DNA of 64,000 bases from Chrysaora quinquecirrha (GCA_014526335.1 JACTAT010000321.1:535438-599437), one strand, 5' to 3'. Shown: positions 21,904 to 32,267, numbered from the stretch's first letter. The notes: generated by a model from the letters alone, not told the origin. Translations and numbers: made by a program.

Positions 21904-22564
21904 AGTATTCTATTGCACTTTTTGAGAATAATGGGAAACTTAGACTGGAAATCTAAGTCACACTCTCCTAGCACTCCATTCTGAATCTGGATTCCTAGTT
22001 GTGTTGCTAAATTCTTATATCCTGATTCTTGCTTCAGCTAGAACTAACTCATTCAATCCATATCCTCTTTGCATCTTCTGTCTCTTCCATCCTCAGATTT
22101 TCTTAAATGACACTAATTTCCTAATCTCTTGCATCTCAAATTTCTAATGAACTGTTTCACAAACACTGTAGCTCTGAAGAGTTTATTTAAACTTCCATAC
22201 CTCTTTATTTTGATAACGTTGCCTATTTGGATTGGCTCTTCTTCTATGGCTAACAAGACCTTAGCCTTTTTTATCTATGCCCACTTCATTAGAATTCTCT
22301 GTCAAAGATCTCTCTGGCCAATGCTCTCTCCCCTTTCTCAGCCACTGAAGACCTTCCCACCAAAGTTTGTTACTCTTCAGGTGGCTAACAGTTACTCCCT
22401 GGAGCCTAAGTCAGCTGGGTTCTCAATTCCAGACACATGCCCCCAGATCTCTTTCTAAGATACAGATAAGATCTCATTTACTCTGCAAACTGTTTACACT
22501 CTCCGTTGTTATAGATCCAGAAGAGAGTGGTCTTGCTCTCCAGCCAATAGTTTACACTAACTAT
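21904..22564 (-). pseudogene. decayed middle part of the BEL/Pao remnant
   Basis: Between the RNase H and integrase pieces the minus strand is full of stops, and only scattered similarity to integrase can be inferred from position. A plus-strand ATG frame of 109 codons here (22129-22458) is a shadow. Confidence 0.35.
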
Positions 22565-22846
22565 CTAAATTACCTGGCTTAAGTCATCCATCACAGTCTT
22601 CATTAACGTGGCTAACACTCTGGCTGACATTAGCTCGAGGCGGGAAATACTAATGGTTTTCAAGGGTGCTACCCTATTCTTGGCAGTGAGGAGCTTAGTG
22701 TGCCTAACGTTAGAAGTATTACACACTAGATATACCATTGAACAATAGGCCTTTTTGCTGGCATCTGCAAACCCATGCAGATCATAACTAACGACATCGT
22801 TCTTAATACACCTTAATGTAATTCTTAATACACCTAGAAATTGCAA
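22565..22846 (-). pseudogene. BEL/Pao RNase H-like fragment
   Basis: The frame reads LHGFADASKKAYCSMVYLV, then LLTAKNRVAPLKTISISRLEL. The FADAS Asp with a later RLEL Glu is the standard BEL/Pao RNase H (peptidase A17-associated) signature. Upstream RT sequence is absent. Unrelated Gypsy sequence starts about 50 bp away at 22899. Confidence 0.7.
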
Positions 22847-22898
22847 TGGATCTAGTTTCCAGCGAATCTTTCAACCACAAAAACGCAAACAATCATGC

Positions 22899-23321
22899 TC
22901 ATGGGGGTGGATTTTGACCTTCAGGAAAGGCCTTTTCTATGCTTTGGTTTTTGACAAACCTTGGTGACTCTCGTGGGCTGTGTATTGCTTTCTGTTGCAA
23001 TGACTCAGGGATGACGATTCTTGTTCCTTGGAGGATAATGTTGTGTTCACCAATTGTGAACTCCTCCTTGCAACTGTTGAAAGGCTTTTTGATCGCATGC
23101 CATTGATTCAATCGTATCGTGGCATGAAGACTTTTAAGATCATGATCTTCACAAGTTGCCTCAGCAATTTCTTCTAGTGTCATAGCTTTTGGAACACTAT
23201 GCTGAGAAATGAAATTGACATATTTTTCAGTCATTTTTGAAATGTTTATAAATGCTTTTTGAAGTTGGATGCCTTGATAAGTATTCTGCAGGATTATCAA
23301 TACCCGGCTTTTAAACAACAT
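22899..23321 (-). pseudogene. Gypsy integrase N-terminal region, truncated
   Basis: The frame shows the tether between RNase H and integrase and then GTRIVIPESLQQKAIHSPRES, the strand and helix that open the HHCC zinc-binding domain of Ty3/Gypsy integrases. The second His is not in its usual place and the domain ends at about 22900, where BEL/Pao sequence begins. The integrase core is absent. Confidence 0.65.
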
Positions 23322-23925
23322 TAAATGAATACGGTTGCAAATCGTCTATTCTTGCGGACGGTTTAGAATTGCAATTACCATAGATAACTTCTAACAGTTT
23401 GTGGTCTGTAACTAGCCTAAAAGAATGTCCATATAAATAAAAATGAATTTGCTCTACTGACCATACGATAGCCAGTGTTTCTTTTTCGGTTTGCAAATAT
23501 CTTGTCTCAGTGTCAGTTAAAGATCTGCTTGCATATGCAACGACTCTTTCATCTTCTTGTCCCTTTGACTTTTGAGATAAAATAGATGATAGCCCGACTG
23601 GACAGGTATCCACTAATACAAAAGATTCTTTATCTTTATCAAAGTAGGACATACAAGGAGCTGAGGTTAAAGTTGCCGTGAGTTTATTAAACACAGTTTG
23701 TTGTTCCTTATTCCATGTAAAAGCAACATTTTTCTTGGCTAATTCTCGAAGAGGTGGTGTAATTGTAGCGAAGTCAGAAATGTATTTACTGCTATAATTC
23801 GCCATACCAAGTAGACTACGGACATCATGAGCATTTTTTGGAATAGCTGCATTGAGTAGATCATTTACACGCTTCGGATCACGGCGTGTCCCCTCTTTTG
23901 AAAAGATTTGACCAAAAAATTCCAA
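23311..23925 (-). pseudogene. Gypsy RT thumb and RNase H
   Basis: The frame opens with MEFFGQIFSKEG and DPKRV, then VRSLLGMANYSSKYISDFA (RT thumb/connection). The RNase H domain has FVLVDTCPVGLSSILSQ where Ty3/Gypsy has D-A-S, then AYASRSLTDTETRY, ETLAIVW and LVTDHKLL. The catalytic Asp, Glu and Asp are present. The end (PSARIDDLQPYSFNVV) is also typical. It follows the RT frame 23971-24255 after one frame change. Confidence 0.85.
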
Positions 23926-23970
23926 GTTTCACTGAGAAACTTGCATTTACTTTTGTTCAAAGTAAGACCT

Positions 23971-24851
23971 TTATTTTTTCAACCGTTCAAGACATTTGGT
24001 TAAATTGACATCATGTTCTTTACGTGTAGTACCATAAATAACAATATCAACAGTGATATTCTTGACTCCATTTAAACCTTGCAGAGCTTTCTGTAAGGTA
24101 TATTGAAAAATTTCAGCAGAAGCATTAGTGCCATAATTCAAACATTTGTAACAAAATAAACCAACATGAGTTGAAAAAGTGGTGATGTACCGACTTTCTT
24201 CACTCAGTTCGAGTTGATGATAAGCCTGACTTAAGTCCAGTTTTGAGAAAAACATAGCTCCATTAATGCAAAGCTCACATCATCAACAGTGGGTATTGGA
24301 TGGCGTATTCTGTCAATTGCAGTGTTAGCAACACGCATATCGACGCAAATTCTGACTGCACCATCTTTTTTAGGCACAACTACAATAGGAGAGACCCACA
24401 GTGTACCTTTGTCATCGGGCACCCTTTCAATAATGTCCTCTTTTTCCAATTGTTTTAAGGCTTCTTTGACTTTCTGACAAATGTGATACGGAATGTGACG
24501 CTGAGGTTGCATTTTTGGCCTTTGACTTTCATCGATGCTTAGAGTAATTTGATCACCTTGGAGTTTATCCAATCCAACAAAAACTTCAGGATATTTCTTT
24601 ATAATTTCAGCAATGTTACTGTCATTTCTTGACAATGTGTTTAGATGGATGCTAATTAATCCAAGCTCTTGCGCTGTGGACAAGGACAAAAGATTTCCGC
24701 TGTTTGAGTTTTTCATAACATAGAATGTAGCCAGCGTAAGATGATTCTTTGTTTCTATAACAGCATCTAATTGTCCTTTGAAGTCAACAGGTTTTGAACT
24801 GCTGTATGGAAATGCTTTCAAATTTGTTTGCCTTAGATTAACATCTTTCAT
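23971..24851 (-). pseudogene. Gypsy reverse transcriptase
   Basis: Two overlapping frames (24231-24851 and 23971-24255) cover the linker and fingers (WVSPIVVVPKKDG, RICVDMR) and palm (FSKLDLSQAYHQLEL). The active-site box reads NITVDIVIYG where Ty3/Gypsy has N-I-x-D-D-I, so the first catalytic Asp is Val. With the frameshift near 24240 this shows the polymerase is inactive. Confidence 0.85.
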
Positions 24852-25345
24852 CCGTCAGAAGGTAACTTCATCGATGACGTTAATTGTGGCGCCCGTATCA
24901 TTTGTCATTTGGAAAACTGTGTCACAGACAGTGACTGCAACTTTAGGGCTTTTTTAATCTGTTTTGTTGACAGAATACAAATAATCTTCCTGTGAAGATG
25001 ACTGGCTTTCAAGAGATTTATTATCCAAAGCATGCACAGTCGTTGGCTTTCTATTATATCTGCGAGCTGTTCTTGGTTTGCTGCAAGAACGTTTTTCTCG
25101 ACATTTGCAAAATGATTCTGCTTTTTGCATATTTTGCATTCCTTACCCTTTGCAGTGCAAGTCCCTGTGTGTGGATATGAACCACCACAACTGAAACAAG
25201 ACTTCTCTGATTTCTGGGTACTTAGCTTATTAGTTTCAGCAAAAGCTTTCTCTCTTGACTCCATATCCTTGGTTTTAAATGCACTTTGTTCATCTCTGCG
25301 ACCCTCTAACAGAATGGCTTTCAAGTCAAAGTTAGGATCTCGCAA
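24852..25345 (-). pseudogene. Gypsy nucleocapsid knuckles and protease remnant
   Basis: The frame 24905-25345 carries CFSCGGSYPHTGTC and CKICKKQNHF, zinc-knuckle-like motifs of the nucleocapsid. Around 24880-24900 the retropepsin motif NDTGATINVID is visible, followed by a stop codon (TF*RM). The region links gag to RT in the usual order. Confidence 0.65.
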
Positions 25346-25815
25346 TGCTGTTTTGCGAATCTTGGACGAAGTTCCTCCAATAATTCTTCGATTTCATAAT
25401 CATTATCATGAAGCTCACATGTTTGAGCCATAGTCCTTAAACGAGTATGAAACTCGTCAAGAGTTTCTTGTTTTTGTTGAGTTGTTTGTTGAAATCTGTA
25501 CACATCATAACGACGGTTCTTCTGATGTTCAAAATATTGGGTTAATTTATTCTTTGCAGTGTCATAATTATTTTCCTCACCAACATCAGTGAGATTTTTG
25601 AAAACTTCTCTGACCCTAGGTCCCGCTTGATACAAGAGTAATGCACGCTTTCTTGTATTATCAGTAATTCCAGTTGCTAATAAAAACATTTCAACATCGT
25701 CCAGCCAGTCTTTCCAGTGGGTGGCAAGGCTTGCTACTGGTTTGATGGAAACTGCTTGAAATTGAGCCATAACTACTTCTGCAGGTTGTGAAACACTACT
25801 ATTTCCTTCCTCCAT
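25321..25815 (-). pseudogene. Gypsy gag
   Basis: An ATG at 25815 opens a 164-codon capsid-type protein: WKDWLDDVEMFLLATGI, then ALLLYQAGPRVREVF, YFEHQKNRRYDVYRFQQ and LDEFHTRLRTMAQTC. These helices and the F..R..Q spacing are typical of invertebrate Ty3/Gypsy Gag. The frame shifts into the nucleocapsid frame near 25340. Confidence 0.8.
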
Positions 25816-25855
25816 AAATGAAGCAATATAAACAAGTTTTACTCCTCATTGCCAA

Positions 25856-26230
25856 TGTTATATTCTCAACCTTGTAAGAATAAGTCAGAGAAATAAGATA
25901 GGACAACTGCATGCGATGATTGCATAAATATAACTGAACACAACCCTCCTAAAACTACAACAACAACCTACTTAGAATAACAATAAAGATTAATACCAAT
26001 CCAGTTCATCACATTTACACAATATTACGTCCACAGTTACAAACACTAGTCTATGTAGGCAGCAAGATATATTTTGGAATACTGTTATTCTCCATACTAG
26101 TATATGTATACCATAATTGTAATTAGAGTCATTTATTTTATTTTGTTTTTGTTTGCATGCAATTTTTATTGCACAAGGAACGAACAGACAATAAAAGGGT
26201 TTCTGAAAGTACACACAACCCATAATTACC
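25856..26230 (-). repeat. probable 5' LTR of the Gypsy element
   Basis: On the minus strand the sequence upstream of gag reads ...ATAACA followed by TTGGCAATGAGGAG, the usual LTR end plus primer-binding-site arrangement of Ty3/Gypsy elements (boundary at 25856). An AATAAA signal lies near 26165. The distal LTR end is not defined, and no second LTR is seen because the 3' half of the element is lost. Confidence 0.4.
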
Positions 26231-26348
26231 TAGCTAGATAGCTAGTTCTAGCCATGTCCCTTCATCATTATGAAAACCATGATGCTAAAATATCTTGAAA
26301 ACATCCATAGCTAGATAGGCATATTTTGAAAAAATTTAAAACTCTTAA

Positions 26349-26680
26349 TTATTTACCATCTTTGTTGAAAATCTCTCCTATTTCAGCCCAAGCATTTTGT
26401 TTAATTCCTTGGTTTTTATAGGAAGCAGAATTAATAGACATATATAGCTCCTCAATTCTTGCAAAAACAGTTCTTTGCTAAAATCAATGACAGAAGTTGA
26501 AGAGGTTGAAGATGTTGGCGTTGTTGCTGAAATAGGATCTGTTGCAAAGCTTTCGTTTTCTAGATCATCTTCTATTTCACTGTGTTTGGGTGGTTTAAAA
26601 GCAGCAAAATTTCCAGCTGCGATCAGTTTTCAGAGATCCTCCACATCTAGATTTGCCAAATCAAGATTTGCAAGATCCAT
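26349..26680 (-). pseudogene. MADF/Myb-SANT-like exon, damaged
   Basis: The minus strand from ATG at 26678-26680 reads MDLANLDLANLDVEDL, a stop, then AAGNFAAFKPPKHSE, an acidic Ser/Thr-rich stretch and DFSKELFLQE. One frame over, IEELYMSINSASYKNQ and AWAEIGEIFNKDGK have the spacing of a MADF or Myb/SANT-like DNA-binding domain (Y.N...R..AW.EI...F). A GT at the end of NKDG (26355-26356) may be a splice donor. The stop and frameshift indicate a pseudogene or a TE-derived exon. Confidence 0.4.
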
Positions 26681-26780
26681 TTTGGTTTCTTCACGGGAGT
26701 CTGTTTCTTGGCGCACCAAAAAATTCTCAGCTATCAAGTCGGGCGAACAAATTCACCTAGTGGAAAACCGGCTTTAGGAC

Positions 26781-27274
26781 TGTTCAACATTTATAGAAAA
26801 ATTCTTGTTTCTTTGGCGATTCTGCTAGGATAAAGAGCACAACTGAAAGAGAGATTTCCTGTCACAAACATGATCGAGGCAAAGTAGAAGATGTAACATA
26901 TCACTTACAATAATTTGGATGAATCTGAATTTGCTTATTGTTAAGTTTAGTTGACATGAGACAACAATTACTTAGATTATAAGACCCAGAGCTCCTTGTT
27001 TAAAATTTTAAAGAAGAGAAGCACAAACAATGTGTTTTAGGTCCATGATTCTCTTATCCATGTTAATTAACCTGGTGTTGCAAGCACCCCCTGGAAAACC
27101 CCTCAGCCGCCATTTCCGTGGATAAGTCTTGCTTATCAAGAGTATTTTATGTTTTCTACTAGCCCTTGCCTGTATAAGACCACCACCTCATGAGGACCAC
27201 CCCCTCCAATGAACTCTGCCAATAACAATTTCCACCTAAAAGGAACTATGCACTAAGGTGGCTATATTTCCTGT
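26781..27274. other. no gene recognised
   Basis: No coding signal. Pyrimidine-rich and C-rich blocks near 27070-27210 are unremarkable. Confidence 0.4.
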
Positions 27275-27670
27275 TATTCTAAATCTTGATCTTAATCTTC
27301 ATGTTAGTCTAGTCTTAATGGTAGTCTTCAACTTGAATGGAATCTTAATCGTAACTTCTACATGATTTGGAATCCTAACCTTGATCTTAATCTTAATGTA
27401 AATCTTACTCAGAACTCGAATCTTAATTTTAATCTTAATCTTACTCTTAATTTTAATGTTAATGTTAATCTCAGTCTTAGTTAATCTTTAACCTTATCTT
27501 AATATCATCTTAATATTGGTCTTAAGTTTAGTTAGTCTTCGTCTAAGTATCAGTCTTTCGTTTGTTTACTTAAACTTGGAGTTATTCTTAATTTATAAAC
27601 TGAAGGTCATTTGCAAATCAGTCTTAATCTGAACCTTTATGTTAATCTTGATCTAAATCTGAAATAGCAT
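27275..27670. repeat. degenerate TTAATC-type simple repeat
   Basis: CTTAATCTTAATCTTA-like units recur irregularly over about 400 bp with many substitutions. It is an old, decayed hexamer-like array. Confidence 0.7.
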
Positions 27671-27980
27671 TGAAACTTAAAAATTAATGTAAATGTTGTT
27701 GTTTATCAACACATGCAATAATGTCAATCTAAAATAATGTCAATCTAATGTCACTTTTAGGCCCAATTTTTCTGAACTTTATTGAACCTTGCCTTCGGTC
27801 TTGCTGCTATTTTGTGCACAGAAATGTCTATCAATTGCTTTGGAAGCATTGTCTTCATTTAACTTCCTTAAGGAGTGGCTGGCAACAACCACAGCATCAG
27901 GTGAGTTGTTGCTTTTCCCTTCACCATCATTGTATGGTTATTTTTTTCAGTGAGAGCATCAATAAAATTAAACACAAGTT

Positions 27981-28319
27981 TTAGGTTACAGAATTTGATT
28001 TTGAATTATCAATTATGCATTTCATTTTAGTCAAGCCCATTATTGGCAATAATTCTTCAATTGTGATCATATTTGATCTGTTTCTTTTTTCAAAGTTGAC
28101 ATGGAGGATTTTACATGTGTTTCTTATTAGATTAACTGATGCAGGTTCACAACTAAAGACATATATATTTTTCAGGTTCCTGTGCTCCTTAAGTTTGATG
28201 ATAATTGCCTCGTAACTAGTTTCACATCCCTTGCACATATTATAAAGAGAAATGGTCTCTACTGCTGGAAGCTGCATTGTAATGGACATTTCTGGATTTA
28301 AGTTCTTAAATATCACTTC
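27981..28319 (-). CDS. leucine-rich-repeat protein, last exon
   Basis: The exon begins after AG at 28320-28321 in phase 0 and ends at a TAA (27981-27983). The translation is leucine-rich-repeat-like: LPAVETISLYNMCKGCE, then LKEHRNLKNIYVFSCEPASV and LLPIMGLTKMKCIID, with periodic L..L.L spacing. It joins the exon at 28539-28895 in frame across a ~219-bp intron. No transposon feature is evident, so this is probably a host gene; LRR families such as F-box/LRR or AMN1-type would fit. Further 5' exons should lie above 28895 but were not resolved. Confidence 0.6.
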   Translation of the reverse strand, partial: EVIFKNLNPEMSITMQLPAVETISLYNMCKGCETSYEAIIIKLKEHRNLKNIYVFSCEPASVNLIRNTCKILHVNFEKRNRSNMITIEELLPIMGLTKMKCIIDNSKSNSVT

Positions 28320-28538
28320 CTTACATTATACTTGTTTGATGTTGAATGTGTAAATCATTTGCCTCATTCATAGCCAAAACATAGCTATTGGTTTTAAGTT
28401 CAAACAGAGCAAAGTTCAAAAAGACCATTTAATGTAATATTGTGTCTTCTTTTAATAGTTAGACGTAAAACTTTGTGAAGCGTTGTGAAAACGTTGTGAA
28501 GTGAGTAAAATGAAGTGATACAATTTGAGTAAACTTAC

Positions 28539-28895
28539 ATCAGGACCTACGGCTGAAAAAGATCCTAGAGATATATATTGCAAAGTGCTGATCTGCATCA
28601 AGAGAAACTCTTTCACCATTTCTGTCCTTAGATTATCACACCGGCTCAGGTTTATGCTTACAATTTTATTGTTTCTTCCAAAGAACAATAGCGAGTCTCT
28701 AATAGAGTATCCTGACAGGTCTAAGTGTCTTAACTCTTTCACTTGGCGGAATCTACCAGCGGTGAAGCCCACATTGAGGAAATGCAAAGCTTGAAACCCA
28801 GCATTCTCAGTGAGAGAGACAAATGGATTGTCAAATGGTACGTTGCTGTTGTTAATTATTTTATCGAACTTGACTTTATAATTGTTAAAAATTTG
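28539..28895 (-). CDS. leucine-rich-repeat protein, penultimate exon
   Basis: The exon is bounded by a pyrimidine-tract acceptor (TTTTTTGTGACTAG at the 5' side) and a consensus donor GTAAGT (28533-28538). It is 357 bp, exactly 119 codons, phase 0 at both ends. It encodes VKELRHLDLSGYSIRD and KIVSINLSRCDNLRTEM, then LQYISLG, clear LRR units (LxxLxLxx...). The neat splice sites and open frame argue for a live host gene. Confidence 0.65.
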
Positions 28896-29548
28896 CTAGT
28901 CACAAAAAACTTGACTTCTGCATTTGCATTCTGAAGCATTGAAATTAGGCCTAAATCTGAGGTGAGGCCACTAGACTCATCACATAAGTCCCACTCTTTG
29001 TAAACTGTAGAGCAACAGCAACATCTATTAACTTAAAAAAATTGAATTGAATGGCCTAATGCTCAGAGTGGGTCTTATCAACTTTAGAACAAAGAGCTGG
29101 ACAAAAACCAGACTTTTCTGGAAACCAATCACAGCGCAGTATTTTTTCGAATCTGCAATTTGCTTGGTTCCTGGCAACTTCCATTTCTCAACAGTAAATT
29201 ATCAACGGCAACAAAGCAATGGCTGCAGAGCAAAATTGAATTGGCAAATTCGCGTAGAACTTCGCATTCGCAAGCTGCATCAAATTTCTACCCAGGTTTT
29301 CATTAGGAAGATGATGAGTCGTGAGCGACCTATATCTATCAGATTGGCCTGAGGAGCAAACGACTCATGGAATAAGTCTACGAGGCCCCCACCTTGCCAT
29401 TGCCTCATCACCACACAGAGGCTGTTTAGGCCAATGCCATTAGATGTGCTCCATGTTAGATGGGGAATCTAATTTTTAAATTCAGGAAAAAATTGATACT
29501 CTTCAGTGCAATAATTTAAGGATCTGACAGGACAGAAAGCAATTTGTG
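28896..29548. other. no gene resolved (upstream side of LRR gene)
   Basis: Upstream exons or the promoter of the minus-strand LRR gene would be expected here. A minus-strand ATG near 29189 opens about 40 codons (MEVARNQANCRF) without a clear donor. A 101-codon plus frame (29047-29352) has no motif. Confidence 0.35.
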
Positions 29549-29862
29549 ACCTTTTCGTGAAACCTTCATGCCAATCAATTGCTTATAAGAACTAATGTAA
29601 CCAAATATGTATGTATATATATAAAAACTCCTGAAAGAAATTTTAATGCTATTATTCTTCATCACAAGTTGTCCAAAAATTTAGTGATTCAACAGAAAAG
29701 CAAAGTTGAAGTAAAGCCAGTTTGCAAGAGAGTGCAGAGAGAGTTTTGGGGAAGCTGTACCAGGGAATGTGATTTGTGAGTGTTTGCATTTTGTTTTTGG
29801 CTCAAGGGTGAAAAATTTTACAAGACAGCAAACGAGTAAGATGCTACTATGGTGTAAAGTTT

Positions 29863-30147
29863 TTGCTAGAAGAAGTTGACGGTAGGGATAAGGAAGTTTT
29901 GGAAATGGAATCAAAGAGTCAAGCTGAAGCAGAAAATCAGATTAGAGTTGGCCAGGATAAGGAACAGGTGGATCATGCAAAGTTAGAAAGTGTCCATTTT
30001 AGGACAGCAATTAATTTGTACAGAAATGAAAGGATGGAGAAAGAAAGGCTGCAGAGTAGTTTAATGAAAGACAAAGAGCTTTCAAAATACAGCAAGAGCC
30101 TTCAGATGCCATCATCAATGTTGCTTAATAATGATGAAAGTGCCTGA
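29863..30147 (+). other. charged helical ORF in copy 1, unrecognised
   Basis: A 94-codon frame rich in Glu, Lys and Gln (EVLEMESKSQAEAENQIRV) that would form a helix. It lies in the ~450 bp missing from copy 2. No family is recognised, and it lies antisense to and partly beside the Josephin-like ORF. Confidence 0.25.
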
Positions 30148-30799
30148 TAGTAAAAAGCATGCAGGTACGTTTGGGTCTTGCTGTCTGTTTACATATTGGG
30201 GCATGGATGGATTTTAAATTTGTGAATTTCGAAGCCTTGACTATACTTAGCTGCCACAAGTAAACTAGACAGTTAACACTGCTGTATTCCAAAGCACCTT
30301 TGATACTGTCAAGAATGATGCAGTCTTTCTCGCGAAATAGCATAGTAACATAATGGCTTTGAGCATTGATCAGCATCAGCCTTTCACCTGGCTTCACATC
30401 TAAAGAGTGCAGAAGAGCATGATACATGACCTCAGGCTAGTTTTCAAGAGAAGAAGGGTCTGCATTTGTAATAAAAGAATGCAAACGTGTATTTATCTGA
30501 GCATATTCAAACCCAACATGATTGGCTGCATTTAGCACAAAATAGATGTTATAGTCTTCTGAAAGTGATCGAAAATTTTCCAGCTCATTACTGATGTTTT
30601 GTACACTGGCCTGTTGAATCCAGCATGCATAAGCAATTTTATTCATTGTCTCAGGCTCAACACAAGATGTAATTGTATTGTTCAGGGCACACATTCCACA
30701 TAATGTGGTACTGCCTTGCATTTGGACATGCATTGGTGAATTACCGTGCATGAATGTTTTGGTGAAGACCTTCTTCTTCAGAGAGGGAGGATATTGCAT
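30125..30799 (-). pseudogene. Josephin-like cysteine peptidase ORF, copy 1, one in-frame TAG
   Basis: Translation from ATG 30797-30799 reads MQYPPSLKKK, then HVQMQGSTTLCGMCALNN, with a nucleophile-type Cys (residue 34) in a Q-G-S..L-C-x2-C-x-L-N-N setting like the Josephin domain of ataxin-3-type deubiquitinases. YFVLNAANHVGFEY matches the domain's later helix. After an in-frame TAG (codon 121) the same frame continues with INAQSHYVTMLF and CIILDS, positions expected for the catalytic His and acidic/Asn residue. The role would be ubiquitin or ubiquitin-like cleavage, by inference. It could be a host gene fragment or transposon cargo. Confidence 0.45.
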
Positions 30800-30985
30800 G
30801 AATGCAAAATTAGCTTCAACCTGAAATTCTCAAGGGCCATTCTTGTTTCTGTCTTATCTTTGTGTGACCTTTTCTTAAAACCTTCATGCCAATCAATTGC
30901 TTATAAGAACTAATGTAACCAAATATGTATGTATATATATAAAAACTCCTGAAAGAAATTTTAATGCTATTATTCTTCATCACAG

Positions 30986-31093
30986 GTTGTCCAAAAATTT
31001 AGTGCTTCAACAGAAAAGCAAAGTTGAAGTAAAGCGAGTTTGCAAGAGAGTGCAGAGAGAGTTTTGGGGAAGCTGTACCAGGGAATGTGATTG
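30986..31093 (+). other. exon-like segment, copy 2
   Basis: A 108-bp open segment lies between CTTCATCACAG and GTAAGTG, both good splice-site matches. It encodes a basic peptide (KSKVEVKRVCKRVQREFWGS). In copy 1 both sites are weaker (CACAAG and GTGAGT). No family is recognised. Confidence 0.3.
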
Positions 31094-31192
31094 GTAAGTG
31101 TTTGCATTTTGTTTTTGGCTCAAGGGTGGAAAATTGAGAGAAGAACACTTTTTAATGGAATTTTCAAACAATATTTCGAAACCAGCAAATAG

Positions 31193-31669
31193 CAAAATAG
31201 CGCAAAATAGCATAGTAACATAATGGCTTTGAGCATTGATCAGCATCAGCCTTTCACCTGGCTTCACATCTAAAGAGTGCAGAAGAGCATGATACATGAC
31301 CTCAGGCTAGTTTTCAAGAGAAGAAGGGTCTGCATTTGTAATAAAAGAATGCAAACGTGCATTTATCTGAGCATATTCAAACCCAACATGATTGGCTGCA
31401 TTTAGCACAAAATAGATGTTATAGTCTTCTGAAAGTGATCGAAAATTTTCCAGCTCATTACTGATGTTTTGTACACTGGCCTGTTGAATCCAGCATGCAT
31501 CAGCAATTTTATTCATTGTCTCAGGCTCAACACAAGATGTAATTGTATTGTTCAGGGCACACATTCCACATAATGTGGTACTGCCTTGCATTTGGACATG
31601 CATTGGTGAATTACCGTGCATGAATGTTTTGGTGAAGACCTTCTTCTTCAGAGAGGGAGGATATTGCAT
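31193..31669 (-). pseudogene. Josephin-like ORF, copy 2, same TAG and 3'-truncated
   Basis: Nearly identical to copy 1 from ATG 31667-31669 and sharing the same in-frame TAG at codon 121. The frame then continues to SHYVTMLF, where the copy-specific deletion joins unrelated sequence, so the acidic catalytic position and the C-terminal tail are lost. Confidence 0.5.
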
Positions 31670-31855
31670 GAATGCAAAATTAGCTTCAACCTGAAATTCT
31701 CAAGTGCCATTCTTGTTTCTGTGTTATCTTTGTGTGACCTTTTCTTAAAACCTTCATGCCAATCAATTGCTTATAAGAACTAATGTAACCAAATATGTAT
31801 GTATATATATAAAAACTCCTGAAAGAAATTTTAATGCTATTATTCTTCATCACAG

Positions 31856-31963
31856 GTTGTCCAAAAATTTAGTGCTTCAACAGAAAAGCAAAGTTGAAGT
31901 AAAGCGAGTTTGCAAGAGAGTGCAGAGAGAGTTTTGGGGAAGCTGTACCAGGGAATGTGATTG
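31856..31963 (+). other. exon-like segment, copy 3
   Basis: Identical in arrangement to the copy-2 segment, 870 bp further on, with CACAG acceptor and GTAAGT donor. Its downstream sequence (from about 32060) leaves the repeat unit and stays open for 70 codons (WSATVGFGFTLDSKMRKLG), which could be a following exon. Confidence 0.3.
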
Positions 31964-32267
31964 GTAAGTGTTTGCATTTTGTTTTTGGCTCAAGGGTGAA
32001 AAATTGAGAGAAGAACACTTTTTAATGGAATTTTCAAACAAAATTTCGAAACCAGCATGGTCAGCAACTGTGGGATTCGGATTTACTTTGGATTCCAAAA
32101 TGAGAAAACTGGGCTGTGCTTTAGATTTTACGCCTGAGGAGATTCAACACTCTTATGTTTTGAAGAGCGTTTGCTCTTGTCATTCTGTGAAGTGGATTTT
32201 TTTAATATGGCAATATCTGTTTCACCCAACATATTTCGGCAAAAGAGAGCACCATTTGCTGACAGCA

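Larger units (their letters stand above)
29549..32080. repeat. triplicated unit (1,318 / 870 / ~340 bp)
   Basis: A unit starting near TGTGACCTTTTC and CATGCCAATCAATTGC repeats: equivalent points lie at 29579, 30897 and 31767. Copy 2 lacks about 450 bp present in copy 1. Copy 3 holds only the first part and then runs into other sequence. Copies 2 and 3 are nearly identical over their shared part and closer to each other than to copy 1. Confidence 0.9.

Noticed and set aside
26475..26777. 100-codon plus ORF
   Set aside because: Shadow of the MADF-like minus-strand exon.
29312..29370. Hammerhead-like TGATGA, GTCG-TGAG-CGAC hairpin and a nearby CTGAGGAGC...GACTC
   Set aside because: The hairpin is not followed by GAAA and the second core is not CTGATGA, so no complete hammerhead can be drawn.
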